Shown: positions 7,617 to 16,516 of the stretch, piece by piece | How the letters are laid out: every line of letters starts with the position of its first letter | How positions within the stretch are numbered: position 1 is the first letter of the stretch | From: a virus | Length of the DNA stretch: 50,734 bases | Direction: 5' to 3' (one strand) | Virus record (IMG/VR): IMGVR_UViG_3300037225_000234 | Location: 1-50,734 of that record | Made by a program: the position numbers and the translations under genes | Notes under the pieces: generated by a model | Databases searched by the model: none | What the model was told of the DNA's origin: nothing | Seen by the model: the letters and a program-made list of their open reading frames with translations, nothing else

Positions 7617-8537
7617 ATGAAATATAAAACAAAACATACAGTAAAAACAAAAAATAAGATTTCGGAATCCGAAAGCGAAACAAAAAAGAAATTGTTTGCA
7701 GAAGGTAAATTAAAAATATGGAATAAAGGTATTCCGATGTCGGAGGCACAAAAAGATAAATTATCTAAAATCTTAACTAATGGGATTGGTAAAGCAGAGG
7801 TTACTTGTTTAGGATGTGGAATTAAATTTAAGGTTTCACCTTCAAGAATTAAAAGTGGAAGAGGGCGTTATCATTCAAAAGAATGTCAATATAAAGCAAA
7901 GTTAGGAAGTGGTATTAAAAAATATTGTCAATATTGTGGCAATCTAATTCCTGGTGATGGAGACAAGTATTGCAATAGAATATGTATGGGTCTTGCAATG
8001 TCAGGTGAAAATAGTCCAGCAAAAAGACCAGAAGTTAGAAAAAATATGAGTAAAGCCCATACAGGTTTAAAGTCTCCATTGAAAGGTATTCCAAGACCAG
8101 ATTTCCAAGGTGAGAATAATCCTTGTTATAAAAGTGGATTACCCAAATGCGAAAAGTGCGGAAAAGAATTAAGTGATTACGATAGTGAATTATGTAAAGA
8201 ACATTATTTGGAATCATTAAGCGGGAAAGGGAATCCTGCATGGCTTAATGGAATAAGTAAATTACCATATTCTTTTGATTTCGATGAGAGATTGAAGGAT
8301 TTTATACGGGACAGAGAAAAACATAAATGTCTTTTATGTGAAGTGCCAGAAAAGGAACTCGACAAAAAATTATGCGTTCATCATATTGATTATAATAAGA
8401 AAAATAGCAGTGAAGTGAATTTAGTAGCATTATGTAATTCTTGTAATATTAAAGTAAACACCAATCGCAAATATTGGGAAAATTACTTTACAGATTTAAT
8501 GATTTCCAAAATAGATTTTTCAAAAAAGGAAACTTAA
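7617..8537 (+). CDS. HNH homing endonuclease 3 with several zinc ribbons
   Basis: This 306-residue protein has a Lys-rich start, then at least three Cys pairs (CLGCGIKF, CQYCGNL, CEKCGKEL), with RIKSGRGRYHSKECQ and NRICMGLAMSGENSP between them. The C-terminal HNH reads KCLLCEVPEKEL, CVHHIDYNKKNS and ALCNSCNIKVNTNRKYW. The same HNH subtype and the RIKxGRGxY segment occur in the gene at 41288, so these two are paralogues. It is inserted exactly between two structural genes: ATG is adjacent to the previous TAA, and the next ATG follows its stop directly. By family it is a mobile site-specific endonuclease. Confidence 0.87.
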   Translation: MKYKTKHTVKTKNKISESESETKKKLFAEGKLKIWNKGIPMSEAQKDKLSKILTNGIGKAEVTCLGCGIKFKVSPSRIKSGRGRYHSKECQYKAKLGSGIKKYCQYCGNLIPGDGDKYCNRICMGLAMSGENSPAKRPEVRKNMSKAHTGLKSPLKGIPRPDFQGENNPCYKSGLPKCEKCGKELSDYDSELCKEHYLESLSGKGNPAWLNGISKLPYSFDFDERLKDFIRDREKHKCLLCEVPEKELDKKLCVHHIDYNKKNSSEVNLVALCNSCNIKVNTNRKYWENYFTDLMISKIDFSKKET

Positions 8538-9797
8538 ATGTTATCACCTATTTTAGCACAGACGAAATTTCATCCAGAACGTTTTGAATGCTTGCTATCA
8601 CGCAGGTCTTGGAAATATATTTATTGGGAACAAGCGACCAAATGTGCGTGTTACGACCAAATTACTGGCAACCCCTCATACACCTGCCAAGTCTGTCATG
8701 GCACAGGATATATTTACAGTCAGAATTTGAATGTTGAAATCAAGGATGAATTGCCGGTTCTCATAGATTCTACACATATTAAAATTCAGTGTAGCCTTGA
8801 GCCGTTCAATTTTGATAGCACAAGAACGATAATATCAGCCACAATTAGGAATGTTACGCAGTCAGTAACCTATACCGGCTTAACGTTTACTGGAAATATC
8901 ATTACAATTGGCGGTGGGTCGCCGTTACCCACAGTTGATGACCAGTTACGGGTTGACTATGTTTATGAAAGAGACCCTGACCATTCAGTAAGGGCAATAA
9001 TCACCAATGTAGACTACGAAAACGCCTTTATACCTGCTTCGGAATGGATGCAGGGTGATTTAATCGTCACAGTAAGCGATGCCTACAAAATAGGGTTCAG
9101 GGACAGGATTACCCTTAAAGACAATTTTGTGAGGTCAGAGGACACCTTACGGCGTTATGACGTGGATATTAAGGGACAATCACGGGAAATCCTGCTTTAT
9201 GACGCCACACAAGGTATAAACGAGAATCCCAAGGCTCTTGTAAGGGATAAATACAATATTTACGCACAGAACGTGGATTTCCAGATTGGGTCTAACGGTT
9301 CGATAATTTGGGTATTTACGGGTGCAAGTGGAAACAGACCAAAACACCAGGCATTTACAATATTATATAAAGGTGCTGGTTCAACAGCAGTAATGACAAT
9401 AACCAGTTCCGCATTGACTACGACAATCAATGGTGCACCAGGGCTTAATATACCTTTTGTTTCATATCCGACTTTACAGGATTTGGTTGACTATATCAAT
9501 ACTCTTGCTAATTACGAAGCGGTGATTTCATCTGACGCAACGGAAATAGATAAGCAGGTTGCGGCAAGTGAGGCGACCAATAAACTGTTACCTGTCGCCG
9601 GAGTGAGTATCAAGACTACTGCTTATCAAATATTTGGGGAAGACCGAACACAATATTCGGTTGAATATTATCATTACGCAGTTTATTCAATATGGAAACC
9701 TGTTGGGCAGGTAAGGCATCCTGATTTTGGTGCACCGTTGCCGGCAAGATATTGGGCAAGAATGTGGGAAAAAACTACGAGGACGCAAACTTTATGA
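8538..9797 (+). CDS. Structural protein with N-terminal zinc knuckle (head closure/neck)
   Basis: The 419-residue protein starts at ATG 8538 after AAAAAAGGAAACTTAA. Residues about 34-55 hold a CxC...CxxCxGxGY zinc knuckle like that of DnaJ. The remainder is beta-rich, with GDLIVTVSDAYKIGFRDRITL and a middle domain TFTILYKGAGSTAVMTITSS resembling a bacterial-Ig or fibre-type repeat. The position between connector candidate and tail completion genes suggests a neck or head-closure protein. The zinc knuckle is seen directly, but no exact family was recognised. It overlaps the next gene by ATGA. Confidence 0.55.
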   Translation: MLSPILAQTKFHPERFECLLSRRSWKYIYWEQATKCACYDQITGNPSYTCQVCHGTGYIYSQNLNVEIKDELPVLIDSTHIKIQCSLEPFNFDSTRTIISATIRNVTQSVTYTGLTFTGNIITIGGGSPLPTVDDQLRVDYVYERDPDHSVRAIITNVDYENAFIPASEWMQGDLIVTVSDAYKIGFRDRITLKDNFVRSEDTLRRYDVDIKGQSREILLYDATQGINENPKALVRDKYNIYAQNVDFQIGSNGSIIWVFTGASGNRPKHQAFTILYKGAGSTAVMTITSSALTTTINGAPGLNIPFVSYPTLQDLVDYINTLANYEAVISSDATEIDKQVAASEATNKLLPVAGVSIKTTAYQIFGEDRTQYSVEYYHYAVYSIWKPVGQVRHPDFGAPLPARYWARMWEKTTRTQTL

Positions 9798-10546
9798 TAG
9801 GTAATATCAGGGTTGATACGAGTCCGAGTTTCAAAAAGTTTCCGCAGAGAATTGCTGAAATGGTTGGACATTGGACAGAAGGCGAAAACGCCGTCAAAGC
9901 GGCTACAGTTCTTGTTCAACAGGAATGGATAAAATATATCAGTGGTAGCGAGGTAAATTATTCCGGCGGAACATTTACTATCCATAGGATGTCAGGCCGA
10001 TATGTGCAAGAGGTCACAAACGGATTGAGGTATCCTTACGAGGGCAGTAAATTGAAAGGTTGTATAGAAGTAGATTTGGCTTATGCCGATATTCTTGACC
10101 GAGGATTTTCGTCCTTTGACATGAAACCAGGATTGTTGAAAGGTAAAGATTATGTTGATATTCCATTTGAACATTCTGTTGGTGGATTGCCGTCAGAAAT
10201 TAAACAGAATATGGCTGGCGGACGATTGGCTAATATAAGAATTGGCACAGACCTTAAAACATTCCAGTTAGGGCAGAGAACAAAATTGACACCTTTGGAA
10301 AATGGGCTTACTCCTTATACATGGAGAAGTGGTTTGTATGCAGGATTAACAAGCACAGGTGCAGGACAAGCATTTACGTTCAGAAGAATTTCAAAGAATT
10401 CACCGCCGAATGCTTGGATGCACCCTGGCCAAGAACCTCGTCCAGTCACAAGGGCTTTATCTGAAAATATGGAAGCCCAAGTTTCTGAAATAATCCGCAA
10501 CGGCTTCGAGAGAGATTTGGCTAATGCTGAACGAGGAACAAAATGA
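9794..10546 (+). CDS. Tail completion / neck protein (HK97 gp10-like position)
   Basis: I choose the ATG at 9794, which overlaps the previous stop as ATGA and has GAGGA at 9778-9782, over the in-frame ATG at 9752 that lacks a ribosome site. The 250-residue product begins MIGNIRVDTSPSFKKFPQRIAEMV. It has an amphipathic helix region (ENAVKAATVLVQQEWIKYISG) followed by a beta-rich part, like minor tail proteins of the gp10 type that join head and tail. The C-terminus reads RPVTRALSENMEAQVSEIIRNGFERDL, a helix that resembles the end of that family. Assignment is from pattern and position. Confidence 0.55.
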   Translation: MIGNIRVDTSPSFKKFPQRIAEMVGHWTEGENAVKAATVLVQQEWIKYISGSEVNYSGGTFTIHRMSGRYVQEVTNGLRYPYEGSKLKGCIEVDLAYADILDRGFSSFDMKPGLLKGKDYVDIPFEHSVGGLPSEIKQNMAGGRLANIRIGTDLKTFQLGQRTKLTPLENGLTPYTWRSGLYAGLTSTGAGQAFTFRRISKNSPPNAWMHPGQEPRPVTRALSENMEAQVSEIIRNGFERDLANAERGTK

Positions 10547-11166
10547 GTATTAAAGGAACAGATTTGAAGCACGAACTTGTCAGGATTTATCAAAGAGAAT
10601 TTGCCTTGAGAAATATACAGATGACAGTTTTAAGTAGTGACCCAAGAGTTCACGCAGAGATTCCGTGCTTGGCTATAAATCGCACCAACGACTCGGAAGA
10701 TAATCAGGGTTTCAATAATTTTTACGAGGAAAAGTTTAACACGGTTGACGCTGATAACGTTTCGGATGATATTCTCTATTCAGGTTTAATGACCGAAACT
10801 TGCGAAATAAGAATGTGGACTGAAAATGCACAGATGCGTGATGACTATTATTTTACTATCAAAGAAATTGCTCTGCTTGCAAAACAGGAACTAATCCTAA
10901 AAGGATTAGGAAATATGAGAATAACCGGTGGACGGGACGAACAGGATTTTAAGACGTTTGAGCCGTATTTCATATATTGGGCTACGATTAACTTTGTTGC
11001 TCTTAATCCACTTGATGTTAAGAGGAATATTCCGGCTATTTACGGCATAATAAAGAGCATTACTGTAAACGTTATATTAGAACCGCCTCAATCAAAAGAG
11101 GATAAGATATTAGGTTTGGTTGAGACTATTTCAGAAAACGATAATATAGCACCAGTAAAAACGTAG
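10543..11166 (+). CDS. Putative tail terminator protein
   Basis: The gene is ATGA-coupled to the upstream one. The 207-residue product has a helix-rich start (LKHELVRIYQREFALR) and a central ETCEIRMWTENAQMRDDYYFTIKEIALLAKQEL segment, like tail terminators that cap the tube. It comes immediately before the tail sheath gene, the usual site of a terminator or completion gene. No conserved catalytic residues were seen. Medium certainty from synteny. Confidence 0.5.
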   Translation: MSIKGTDLKHELVRIYQREFALRNIQMTVLSSDPRVHAEIPCLAINRTNDSEDNQGFNNFYEEKFNTVDADNVSDDILYSGLMTETCEIRMWTENAQMRDDYYFTIKEIALLAKQELILKGLGNMRITGGRDEQDFKTFEPYFIYWATINFVALNPLDVKRNIPAIYGIIKSITVNVILEPPQSKEDKILGLVETISENDNIAPVKT

Positions 11167-11188
11167 GGTCTGTAAGGGAGGTGTTAAG

Positions 11189-11359
11189 ATGGAGGACAAT
11201 ATAAGCATTGAGGAATTTGGCATGAATATCGGACAAGATAAATTATGGATTCCTGCGTTACGGGTATACGCAGGGAACGAGGCCAGACCGATGGCGGACT
11301 GGAAAAGTAAACTTGAAGAATTAAAAGTAAAAAAAGAAATCAAAAAGGAGAGTGAGTAA
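11189..11359 (+). CDS. Small charged protein upstream of the tail sheath
   Basis: A 56-residue ORF begins at ATG 11189 behind AAGGGAGGTGTTAAG and ends two bases before the sheath start codon. It begins MEDNISIEEFGMN, has a middle DKLWIPALRVYAGNEARP, and ends in a Lys/Glu-rich helix (KLEELKVKKEIKKESE). Its own strong ribosome site and tight packing support it as a real gene. The function is unknown. Confidence 0.6.
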   Translation: MEDNISIEEFGMNIGQDKLWIPALRVYAGNEARPMADWKSKLEELKVKKEIKKESE

Positions 11360-11361
11360 AA

Positions 11362-12789
11362 ATGTCGTTATATTTTGATGGGGTGAATATGATTCGCCCT
11401 CAAGCAAGGGCAAGGATAGATACAAGTGGAATGACGCCGGTAGTATTGGGGTCAGCCAGTGTAGTTATGATTTTCGGGCATTCAACGGGTGGTGCTCCGA
11501 AAACAGTTCTTACGTTTTCAGACCCGAATTTAGCGGCGGCGGCTCTGCGAAGCGGAGATTTGCTGACTGCTGGAAAGCGTGCTTGGAACGCCTCGGCACA
11601 AGTTCCTGGTGCAAGCGTTATTCAGTTTGTCAGGATTGACCCTGCTGTGCAGAGTTCAATCGCATTAAAGAATGTTACGCCAGCCACTTGTTTAACTTTG
11701 ACAAGTTTGGATTACGGTGCTTGGACGATAAAACTCAATGTCAAAGTTGAGGCAGGCAGTGGAGGAAGTGGTATAAAAATCACCATTCAGGACACGTCAC
11801 AAACCCCGAATCAATATGAGGTTTATGATAATCTTGCGACGGTAGCGGCGGCAGTATTGGCCATCAACACGTTGAGCCATTTGGTTTCCGCTGTTCTTAA
11901 TTTAGAGGGAACGATTGTAACGTCGGCTTATGCGGCAATGGCCGGTGGAACTGACGGCACATCGTCAAACAACGACTGGCAGGCAGGATTTAATCTTGGT
12001 GTGACAAATCCGGCTAACCATTACGTGCCTTTGACATCTGACCCCACAGTTCAGCCGTTGACATGGGCAACAATCCCCAATGGCCGTATTTATGTCGGTC
12101 AGGCAACAGGAAGTCTGACTAAATCAGCAGTTGCGGTATTGGCAATGGCAATGAATCAGCCTAATGTCATATTCTGCTCACCGTGCATGAAACAGTTGCA
12201 GGATAGCGGTGCAGTAGCCGCAGAGCCAAGTTATTTCTTGGCCGCACAGGTTGCCGGTATGTTTGCTGGTAATCCAATTGACGAACCAATGACATACAAA
12301 TATGTCAATGCTCTTGGTGTTGAAGTTCAGTATTCCGGCCAAGACTTGGACGATTTGGATGGCAGTGGTGTTTGTGCAGTTGAGGTTGTTCCTAATCAGG
12401 GATACCGGATTGCACATTCACAGTCAACTTGGGTAACTGACCTTAATGTTACAAAACGTGAATGGTCAGTTGGCAGGATTGGCGACTTTATTAAGGCAGG
12501 ACTGTTGGCTAACCTGATTAAATTTGTTGGAAAAGGTGGCAAGGTTACGAGTATCGGGTCAATCAAGACTGCGGCCTCTTCTTACATGGACTTGGTTGAG
12601 GGTGCAGGATACATTACTGGTGGAACTGACCCCGTGACCGGATTGCTTGTTGCCGCATATCGGAACATTCAGGTTACATTTAATAGTTTAACCGGCGTTT
12701 GTGCTGTCTCGTTAGAGACAAGCCCAGTGACGCCAATCAACTATGTGCCGATTACCGTGCATTTCACGGCAGTCAATATCATAGCCTAA
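11362..12789 (+). CDS. Contractile tail sheath protein
   Basis: The 475-residue protein has the myovirus sheath layout: an N-terminal MSLYFDGVNMIRPQARARI strand, an insertion domain in the first half (ALKNVTPATCLTLTSLDYGAWTIKLNVKVE), a central Ala-rich helix region and a conserved C-terminal domain (QSTWVTDLNVTKREWSVGRIGDFI, then VTGLLVAAYRNIQVTFNSLTG). The product polymerises around the tail tube and contracts to drive it into the cell. It is followed by two tube genes. ATG 11362 follows AAAAAGGAGAGTGAG. Confidence 0.85.
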   Translation: MSLYFDGVNMIRPQARARIDTSGMTPVVLGSASVVMIFGHSTGGAPKTVLTFSDPNLAAAALRSGDLLTAGKRAWNASAQVPGASVIQFVRIDPAVQSSIALKNVTPATCLTLTSLDYGAWTIKLNVKVEAGSGGSGIKITIQDTSQTPNQYEVYDNLATVAAAVLAINTLSHLVSAVLNLEGTIVTSAYAAMAGGTDGTSSNNDWQAGFNLGVTNPANHYVPLTSDPTVQPLTWATIPNGRIYVGQATGSLTKSAVAVLAMAMNQPNVIFCSPCMKQLQDSGAVAAEPSYFLAAQVAGMFAGNPIDEPMTYKYVNALGVEVQYSGQDLDDLDGSGVCAVEVVPNQGYRIAHSQSTWVTDLNVTKREWSVGRIGDFIKAGLLANLIKFVGKGGKVTSIGSIKTAASSYMDLVEGAGYITGGTDPVTGLLVAAYRNIQVTFNSLTGVCAVSLETSPVTPINYVPITVHFTAVNIIA

Positions 12790-12809
12790 TAAAAGGAGAG
12801 TGAACAAAA

Positions 12810-13232
12810 ATGGCTGATATTACCTCGCAGAAAGTAGTAACTGGTAACGTAATCAACATCCTTATCAAAGGGTCAGTGGTTGGATTATGTCAAACCGGTG
12901 ATGGCCGTCGGAGTTTCGGGACGGAAGGCGTGTATGGTATAGGCAATTTTATGCCAACTGAACACGTTTATTTACGGTATGACGGCACGTTTACCGTTGA
13001 CCGGTTCTTTATTCGGACAGCAGACCTTAACAAACTCGGTATAGTGCTGTTAGGCAAAGACATTCTTGATTTGGGTGTTCTCGACATTGAAGTAGTTGAT
13101 GTCGTTAAGAATGTTGTTTTGCGAACATACAAAAACTGCACTTGCGGTGACTATACCGAAACGTTCAGGGCAAACGCAATAGCCGGCGAAAATGCGACTT
13201 GGCATTACTTGAGTTGCGTTTCGGCTGTGTAA
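12810..13232 (+). CDS. Tail tube protein, copy A
   Basis: The 140-residue protein starts at ATG 12810 after AAAAGGAGAGTGAAC and lies directly downstream of the sheath, the standard place of the tube gene. It contains VYGIGNFMPTEHVYLRYDGTFTVDRFFIRTADL and ends YKNCTCGDYTETFRANAIAGENATW, a pattern of strands closing a tube-ring fold. It is a clear paralogue of the next gene (same start MAD, RRxF, FFIR, LGLxDIEV and ETFRANAIAGE). One is likely the tube subunit; the other may be an initiator, terminator or second tube component. Confidence 0.75.
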   Translation: MADITSQKVVTGNVINILIKGSVVGLCQTGDGRRSFGTEGVYGIGNFMPTEHVYLRYDGTFTVDRFFIRTADLNKLGIVLLGKDILDLGVLDIEVVDVVKNVVLRTYKNCTCGDYTETFRANAIAGENATWHYLSCVSAV

Positions 13233-13249
13233 TCTGAAAGGAATCGGCT

Positions 13250-13756
13250 GTGGCTGACGTAGTAAGTCAAAGTGTTGTTACTGGTGTCGTTCTCCAACTT
13301 GTGATTGGTGGGGTAACTATTGGCCTCGCACAAGAGGTTGAAGGACGACGCCAGTTCAATACCGAACCCATTTGGGGAACAGGTTGTTTTCTGCCTCAAG
13401 ATATTGTTATGCAACGATATGTAGGGCAGATAAGCGTTAGCCGATTCTTTATCAGATACGCAGATTTGGAAAGTTTAGGGCTTGTAGGGTTAGGTGACGA
13501 TGTTTTGAGAATGGGTTTAATTGATATTGAAGTTCACGATACACGAGTCCAAGAAGCAGTTGGAATATCAACTATAAATCCAGAAGGAACATCGGGAAAA
13601 ACAGACAGGATTTTACGGACATACCAAAATTGTATTTGTTTTGATTACGTTGAAACATTCAGAGCAAACGCAATTGCCGGTGAAAGGGCGTCATGGTTTT
13701 TCCAGAAATGCGTATCAGAGGCAGGGTCAACAAAGGGGACATTTCAGAAAACGTAG
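13250..13756 (+). CDS. Tail tube protein, copy B (paralogue)
   Basis: This gene starts with GTG at 13250, seven bases after GAAAGGA. The 168-residue product aligns end to end with copy A: SQSVVTGVVLQLVIGG against SQKVVTGNVINILIKG, RFFIRYADLESLGLVGLG against RFFIRTADLNKLGIVLLG, and a shared ETFRANAIAGE. It carries an extra acidic loop (VQEAVGISTINPEGTSGKTDR) before the final strands and a longer C-terminus. The GTG start may lower its yield relative to copy A, fitting a minor tube-tip or tube-end subunit. That role is inference. Confidence 0.7.
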   Translation: MADVVSQSVVTGVVLQLVIGGVTIGLAQEVEGRRQFNTEPIWGTGCFLPQDIVMQRYVGQISVSRFFIRYADLESLGLVGLGDDVLRMGLIDIEVHDTRVQEAVGISTINPEGTSGKTDRILRTYQNCICFDYVETFRANAIAGERASWFFQKCVSEAGSTKGTFQKT

Positions 13757-13792
13757 GAATTAGAATAAAAAATTAAAGGGGAGGGCGTGAAG

Positions 13793-14278
13793 ATGACAGA
13801 GAATATGAAAAAAGAAATGAAATTGGGAAAGCCGATTGCCGATATGTCGGAATCGGAATTAAAAGCGGTTCAGGAAGAAACACTTAAAATCGCCGGTGAG
13901 AATATTAACAAAGGCGGTAAATTCACCAAGGTTATTACGGTTGATTGGGAAGATTACAAGGGCGAAATAATCATTCACCGGCCGACAATAACCGAGGACA
14001 GGGAAATAGGAATCAGATATGCGAGATACAAGCAGGACACGAAAGATGTTGACCCAATTACGGATAATATATCTTTGTATCTTGCTACGTTTGACGTTAT
14101 TGTTGATAAAGCACCTGATTGGTTTAAACCAGCGGAAATGTATGAATATGAGTTTTTAGAATACATTTGGGGGGAATACGCCGAATGGCGGAATACGTTT
14201 CGCAGATTTGACAAGGAAAAATATAGAAAAGATAGCACGGCAATCAATCCAGCGGAAGTTGTGGTGGATACAGAGTAA
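13793..14278 (+). CDS. Tail assembly chaperone, short form (gpG-like)
   Basis: The ATG at 13793 is preferred over the GTG at 13787, because GGAGGG lies at 13780-13785. The 161-residue product is acidic and helical in its second half (LATFDVIVDKAPDWFKPAEMYEYEFLEYIWGEYAEW). It sits between tube and tape measure genes, where tailed phages encode the chaperone pair made by ribosomal frameshifting. These chaperones coat the tape measure during tail assembly and are not in the virion. A second frame, open from 14160 to 14525, overlaps its end and contains a GGGGGG slip site at 14169-14174. Confidence 0.7.
   Translation: MTENMKKEMKLGKPIADMSESELKAVQEETLKIAGENINKGGKFTKVITVDWEDYKGEIIIHRPTITEDREIGIRYARYKQDTKDVDPITDNISLYLATFDVIVDKAPDWFKPAEMYEYEFLEYIWGEYAEWRNTFRRFDKEKYRKDSTAINPAEVVVDTE
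14169..14174 (+). other. Candidate frameshift slip site in tail chaperone gene
   Basis: The run GGGGGG lies in the chaperone frame as TGG-GGG-GAA. The downstream open frame is displaced by +1 (equivalent to -2). A P-site GGG tRNA can move +1 or -2 on this run and still pair perfectly, then enter the frame open from 14160 to 14525. The run lies about 100 bases before the short-form stop, the usual arrangement in tail chaperone genes. Confidence 0.55.
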
Positions 14279-14525
14279 CTGGAAAGTATTGCCGACAAGT
14301 AAAGCGTTTTTGGATTTAACGGATGAGCAGATAGAATTATTGTTTGAGCATTATCTAATAGATAATCCTCAATTAAAACAGATGGCAGGGGAACATTTTG
14401 AGAATCCCCTTTACGACGAAATGGAAGCAAAACTGGTGACGGACGTGAACGAATTGATGAAAGAGAAAAAAGAGGTAAATGTCAGAGAAATTGATATTCC
14501 TGAAATTAAGATTAGGAAACGATAA
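14175..14525 (+). CDS. Tail assembly chaperone, frameshift extension (gpT-like)
   Basis: This frame has no convincing start (only a TTG at 14208, with no ribosome site), yet it is open from 14160 and ends just before the tape measure. It encodes a helical acidic tail including KAFLDLTDEQIELLFEHYLIDNPQLKQ and MEAKLVTDVNELMKEKKEVNVREI. If reached by slippage at 14169-14174, it would give a fusion of about 243 residues (127 from the short form plus 116). This matches the G-GT strategy known in many tailed phages. The direction (+1 or -2) cannot be told from sequence. Confidence 0.6.
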   Translation, partial: NTPNGGIRFADLTRKNIEKIARQSIQRKLWWIQSNWKVLPTSKAFLDLTDEQIELLFEHYLIDNPQLKQMAGEHFENPLYDEMEAKLVTDVNELMKEKKEVNVREIDIPEIKIRKR

Positions 14526-14527
14526 AA

Positions 14528-16513
14528 ATGCAAAAAATCATTATAGACGCAGACATAAGAGGCACAGAAAAAATAAGAGGCCTTGGACGAGATTATGGCA
14601 GTATCAATAAAGCCATAGATGGCATTACTCGTGGTTTCAAGAAAATGTTTGGAGATACTAAAAAACCTTTTGACGACCATTTAAAAACACAAACATTGCT
14701 TGGAATAAAAATAAATGGAATTAACGCTTCATTAAGAAATCAGGAAAAATTATATAAAGAACAATTGGCTACAATGCAACAAATGAAAAAACAGGGGTAT
14801 CCCGAAGATGTTATTTCAAAAGTAGTAAATACTGGTGCTATTCAAAAATACGAGGGATTCCTTAAACGCAGAGCACAATTAGAAGAGAAATTAGCACGGA
14901 CAATGGCCTATGGACAAGAACAAGAGGCTGGTGGGCTTGAAGGCGGTGCGGTTGGTGGGCGAGGCGGTGGCGGTGGTGGTGCAGGTGGTGGTGGCAGGGG
15001 TGTAAGAGGTTTTGCAAGGGCATTATTGGGTGGAACAGCCACTGTAAGTATGGGTGCGGCCTCTGTTGGATTAACTATGTTTTATACTGCTTTACGCAAA
15101 ACCCTTACTGAATTGGTAGCGGAAGAACAAATACTAACTGAATTAGCACCCCGTTTGGTTGACGTTAATACAGGTTTTTCGGGAACAGGAAAACAAATAG
15201 AACAACTCCGGCAAGGTATAGTTTCGACGGCGGCTGAAATGGGTTATAGCGGACGGGAAGGTCTGGCTGTTGCCAATGCGTTTACTAAATTAACTGATTC
15301 CATGCCAGACGAAAAAACGATAATGCGTATGTCGAGGGCTTATGGCGTAGCATTACCTAAAACAGCACAGGATATGGCAATGCTTACTCGATACGCACCA
15401 AGCGGATTATCTCAAAAAACCATGGCAGATTCAATCGTTGCAGGCATAGAAAAATCAGGAATGGGTAAACGTTCCGAAGAATTTATGCAGTCGGTAGTTA
15501 CTGCTGTTCAGGATTCATCAAAACGTTTAGCAGAAGTTGACCCTCGTATGGTAACGGCTGTTATCGGAGCAATAAATCAAACCGGTATTCCTGCGTTTCG
15601 TGGTATGGGTGCGTTAAATGTCATTCAAGGTTTAGAAAATATATCAAGAAATCCAAGTGAAGGAGCGTTAGCATTACAAACACAGTTGATAATGAGAAAT
15701 CCGGAAAGATACGGCGGAAAACAAGGAATGGGTGGGACAGAAAGGGCTTGGCTGGCTGAAAAATTGAAAGACCAGGCAGTAACAACACAAGCAGGATGGA
15801 GAATGACTATTGACGAAATTAAATATTATACAACAGGTAGAACCAAAGAAGAGGGTATGTTTTTTCTTAAAAAGGCTATGGGAGATACAATATCTGCTAC
15901 TCAAATGGAAAGATTATATCAGCCCTCCAAGCAATATCCAAAAGGATTTCTCAAATCACTCGATAAAATACCGGAGGACGAGCAATCCCAACGCTTTCAG
16001 GATGTAATGGAAGGGCGTTTAGATACGGCAGAAAGAACTAAAGCAGTAAGATGGGGAAAGATTTGGAACAGGACTCAAGCGGCACTGTCTCTTGAAGGTG
16101 AAATTGCCAGCGGTATTGGTCTTTGGGTTGCTGAACAGCCTTTTGCTGGTTTAGATAAGATAAAGGAAGAATATAAACAAGTGTTAATGACACCACCACG
16201 TGAAAGAATGAGAAATTTGATACGAACAGGTGAGCAATCAATATTTGGAGAAAGAATATCAGGAATGATGCAACAACGTGAATATGATAAAATTGAACCA
16301 GGTAAAGGAACACCGCCAACAGGACAAGCAAAAGTCGGTGGAAATACTATTATTATAAATGTTACCGCTGGCAAAGAAAGAGCATTGAGTGAAATGATTT
16401 CAGAAGCATTAAAGAGTGTTAAAAAAGAATTAGGAACACCAGAAGACCAAATCGTTAATACGAGTCCTTGGGCTACGTATGGCGGAGTAGGAATAGGAGC
16501 AGTAAGAGGATAA
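14528..16513 (+). CDS. Tail tape measure protein
   Basis: The 661-residue protein starts at ATG 14528, just after the chaperone extension. An N-terminal helical part (to about residue 130) is followed by a Gly-rich linker (residues about 137-160), then a hydrophobic segment TATVSMGAASVGLTMFYTAL, and a long helical region with DMAMLTRYAPSGLS and WAEKLKDQ-type helices. The protein sets tail length and enters or crosses the membrane during ejection. At 661 residues it predicts a relatively short contractile tail. Position after the chaperone pair and before the baseplate hub supports the call. Confidence 0.78.
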   Translation: MQKIIIDADIRGTEKIRGLGRDYGSINKAIDGITRGFKKMFGDTKKPFDDHLKTQTLLGIKINGINASLRNQEKLYKEQLATMQQMKKQGYPEDVISKVVNTGAIQKYEGFLKRRAQLEEKLARTMAYGQEQEAGGLEGGAVGGRGGGGGGAGGGGRGVRGFARALLGGTATVSMGAASVGLTMFYTALRKTLTELVAEEQILTELAPRLVDVNTGFSGTGKQIEQLRQGIVSTAAEMGYSGREGLAVANAFTKLTDSMPDEKTIMRMSRAYGVALPKTAQDMAMLTRYAPSGLSQKTMADSIVAGIEKSGMGKRSEEFMQSVVTAVQDSSKRLAEVDPRMVTAVIGAINQTGIPAFRGMGALNVIQGLENISRNPSEGALALQTQLIMRNPERYGGKQGMGGTERAWLAEKLKDQAVTTQAGWRMTIDEIKYYTTGRTKEEGMFFLKKAMGDTISATQMERLYQPSKQYPKGFLKSLDKIPEDEQSQRFQDVMEGRLDTAERTKAVRWGKIWNRTQAALSLEGEIASGIGLWVAEQPFAGLDKIKEEYKQVLMTPPRERMRNLIRTGEQSIFGERISGMMQQREYDKIEPGKGTPPTGQAKVGGNTIIINVTAGKERALSEMISEALKSVKKELGTPEDQIVNTSPWATYGGVGIGAVRG

Positions 16514-16516
16514 AAT

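Noticed and set aside
14208-14525. Independent gene with a TTG start after the chaperone
   Set aside because: TTG without Shine-Dalgarno; the frame is already open from 14160 and overlaps the chaperone, so frameshift extension is the better reading.
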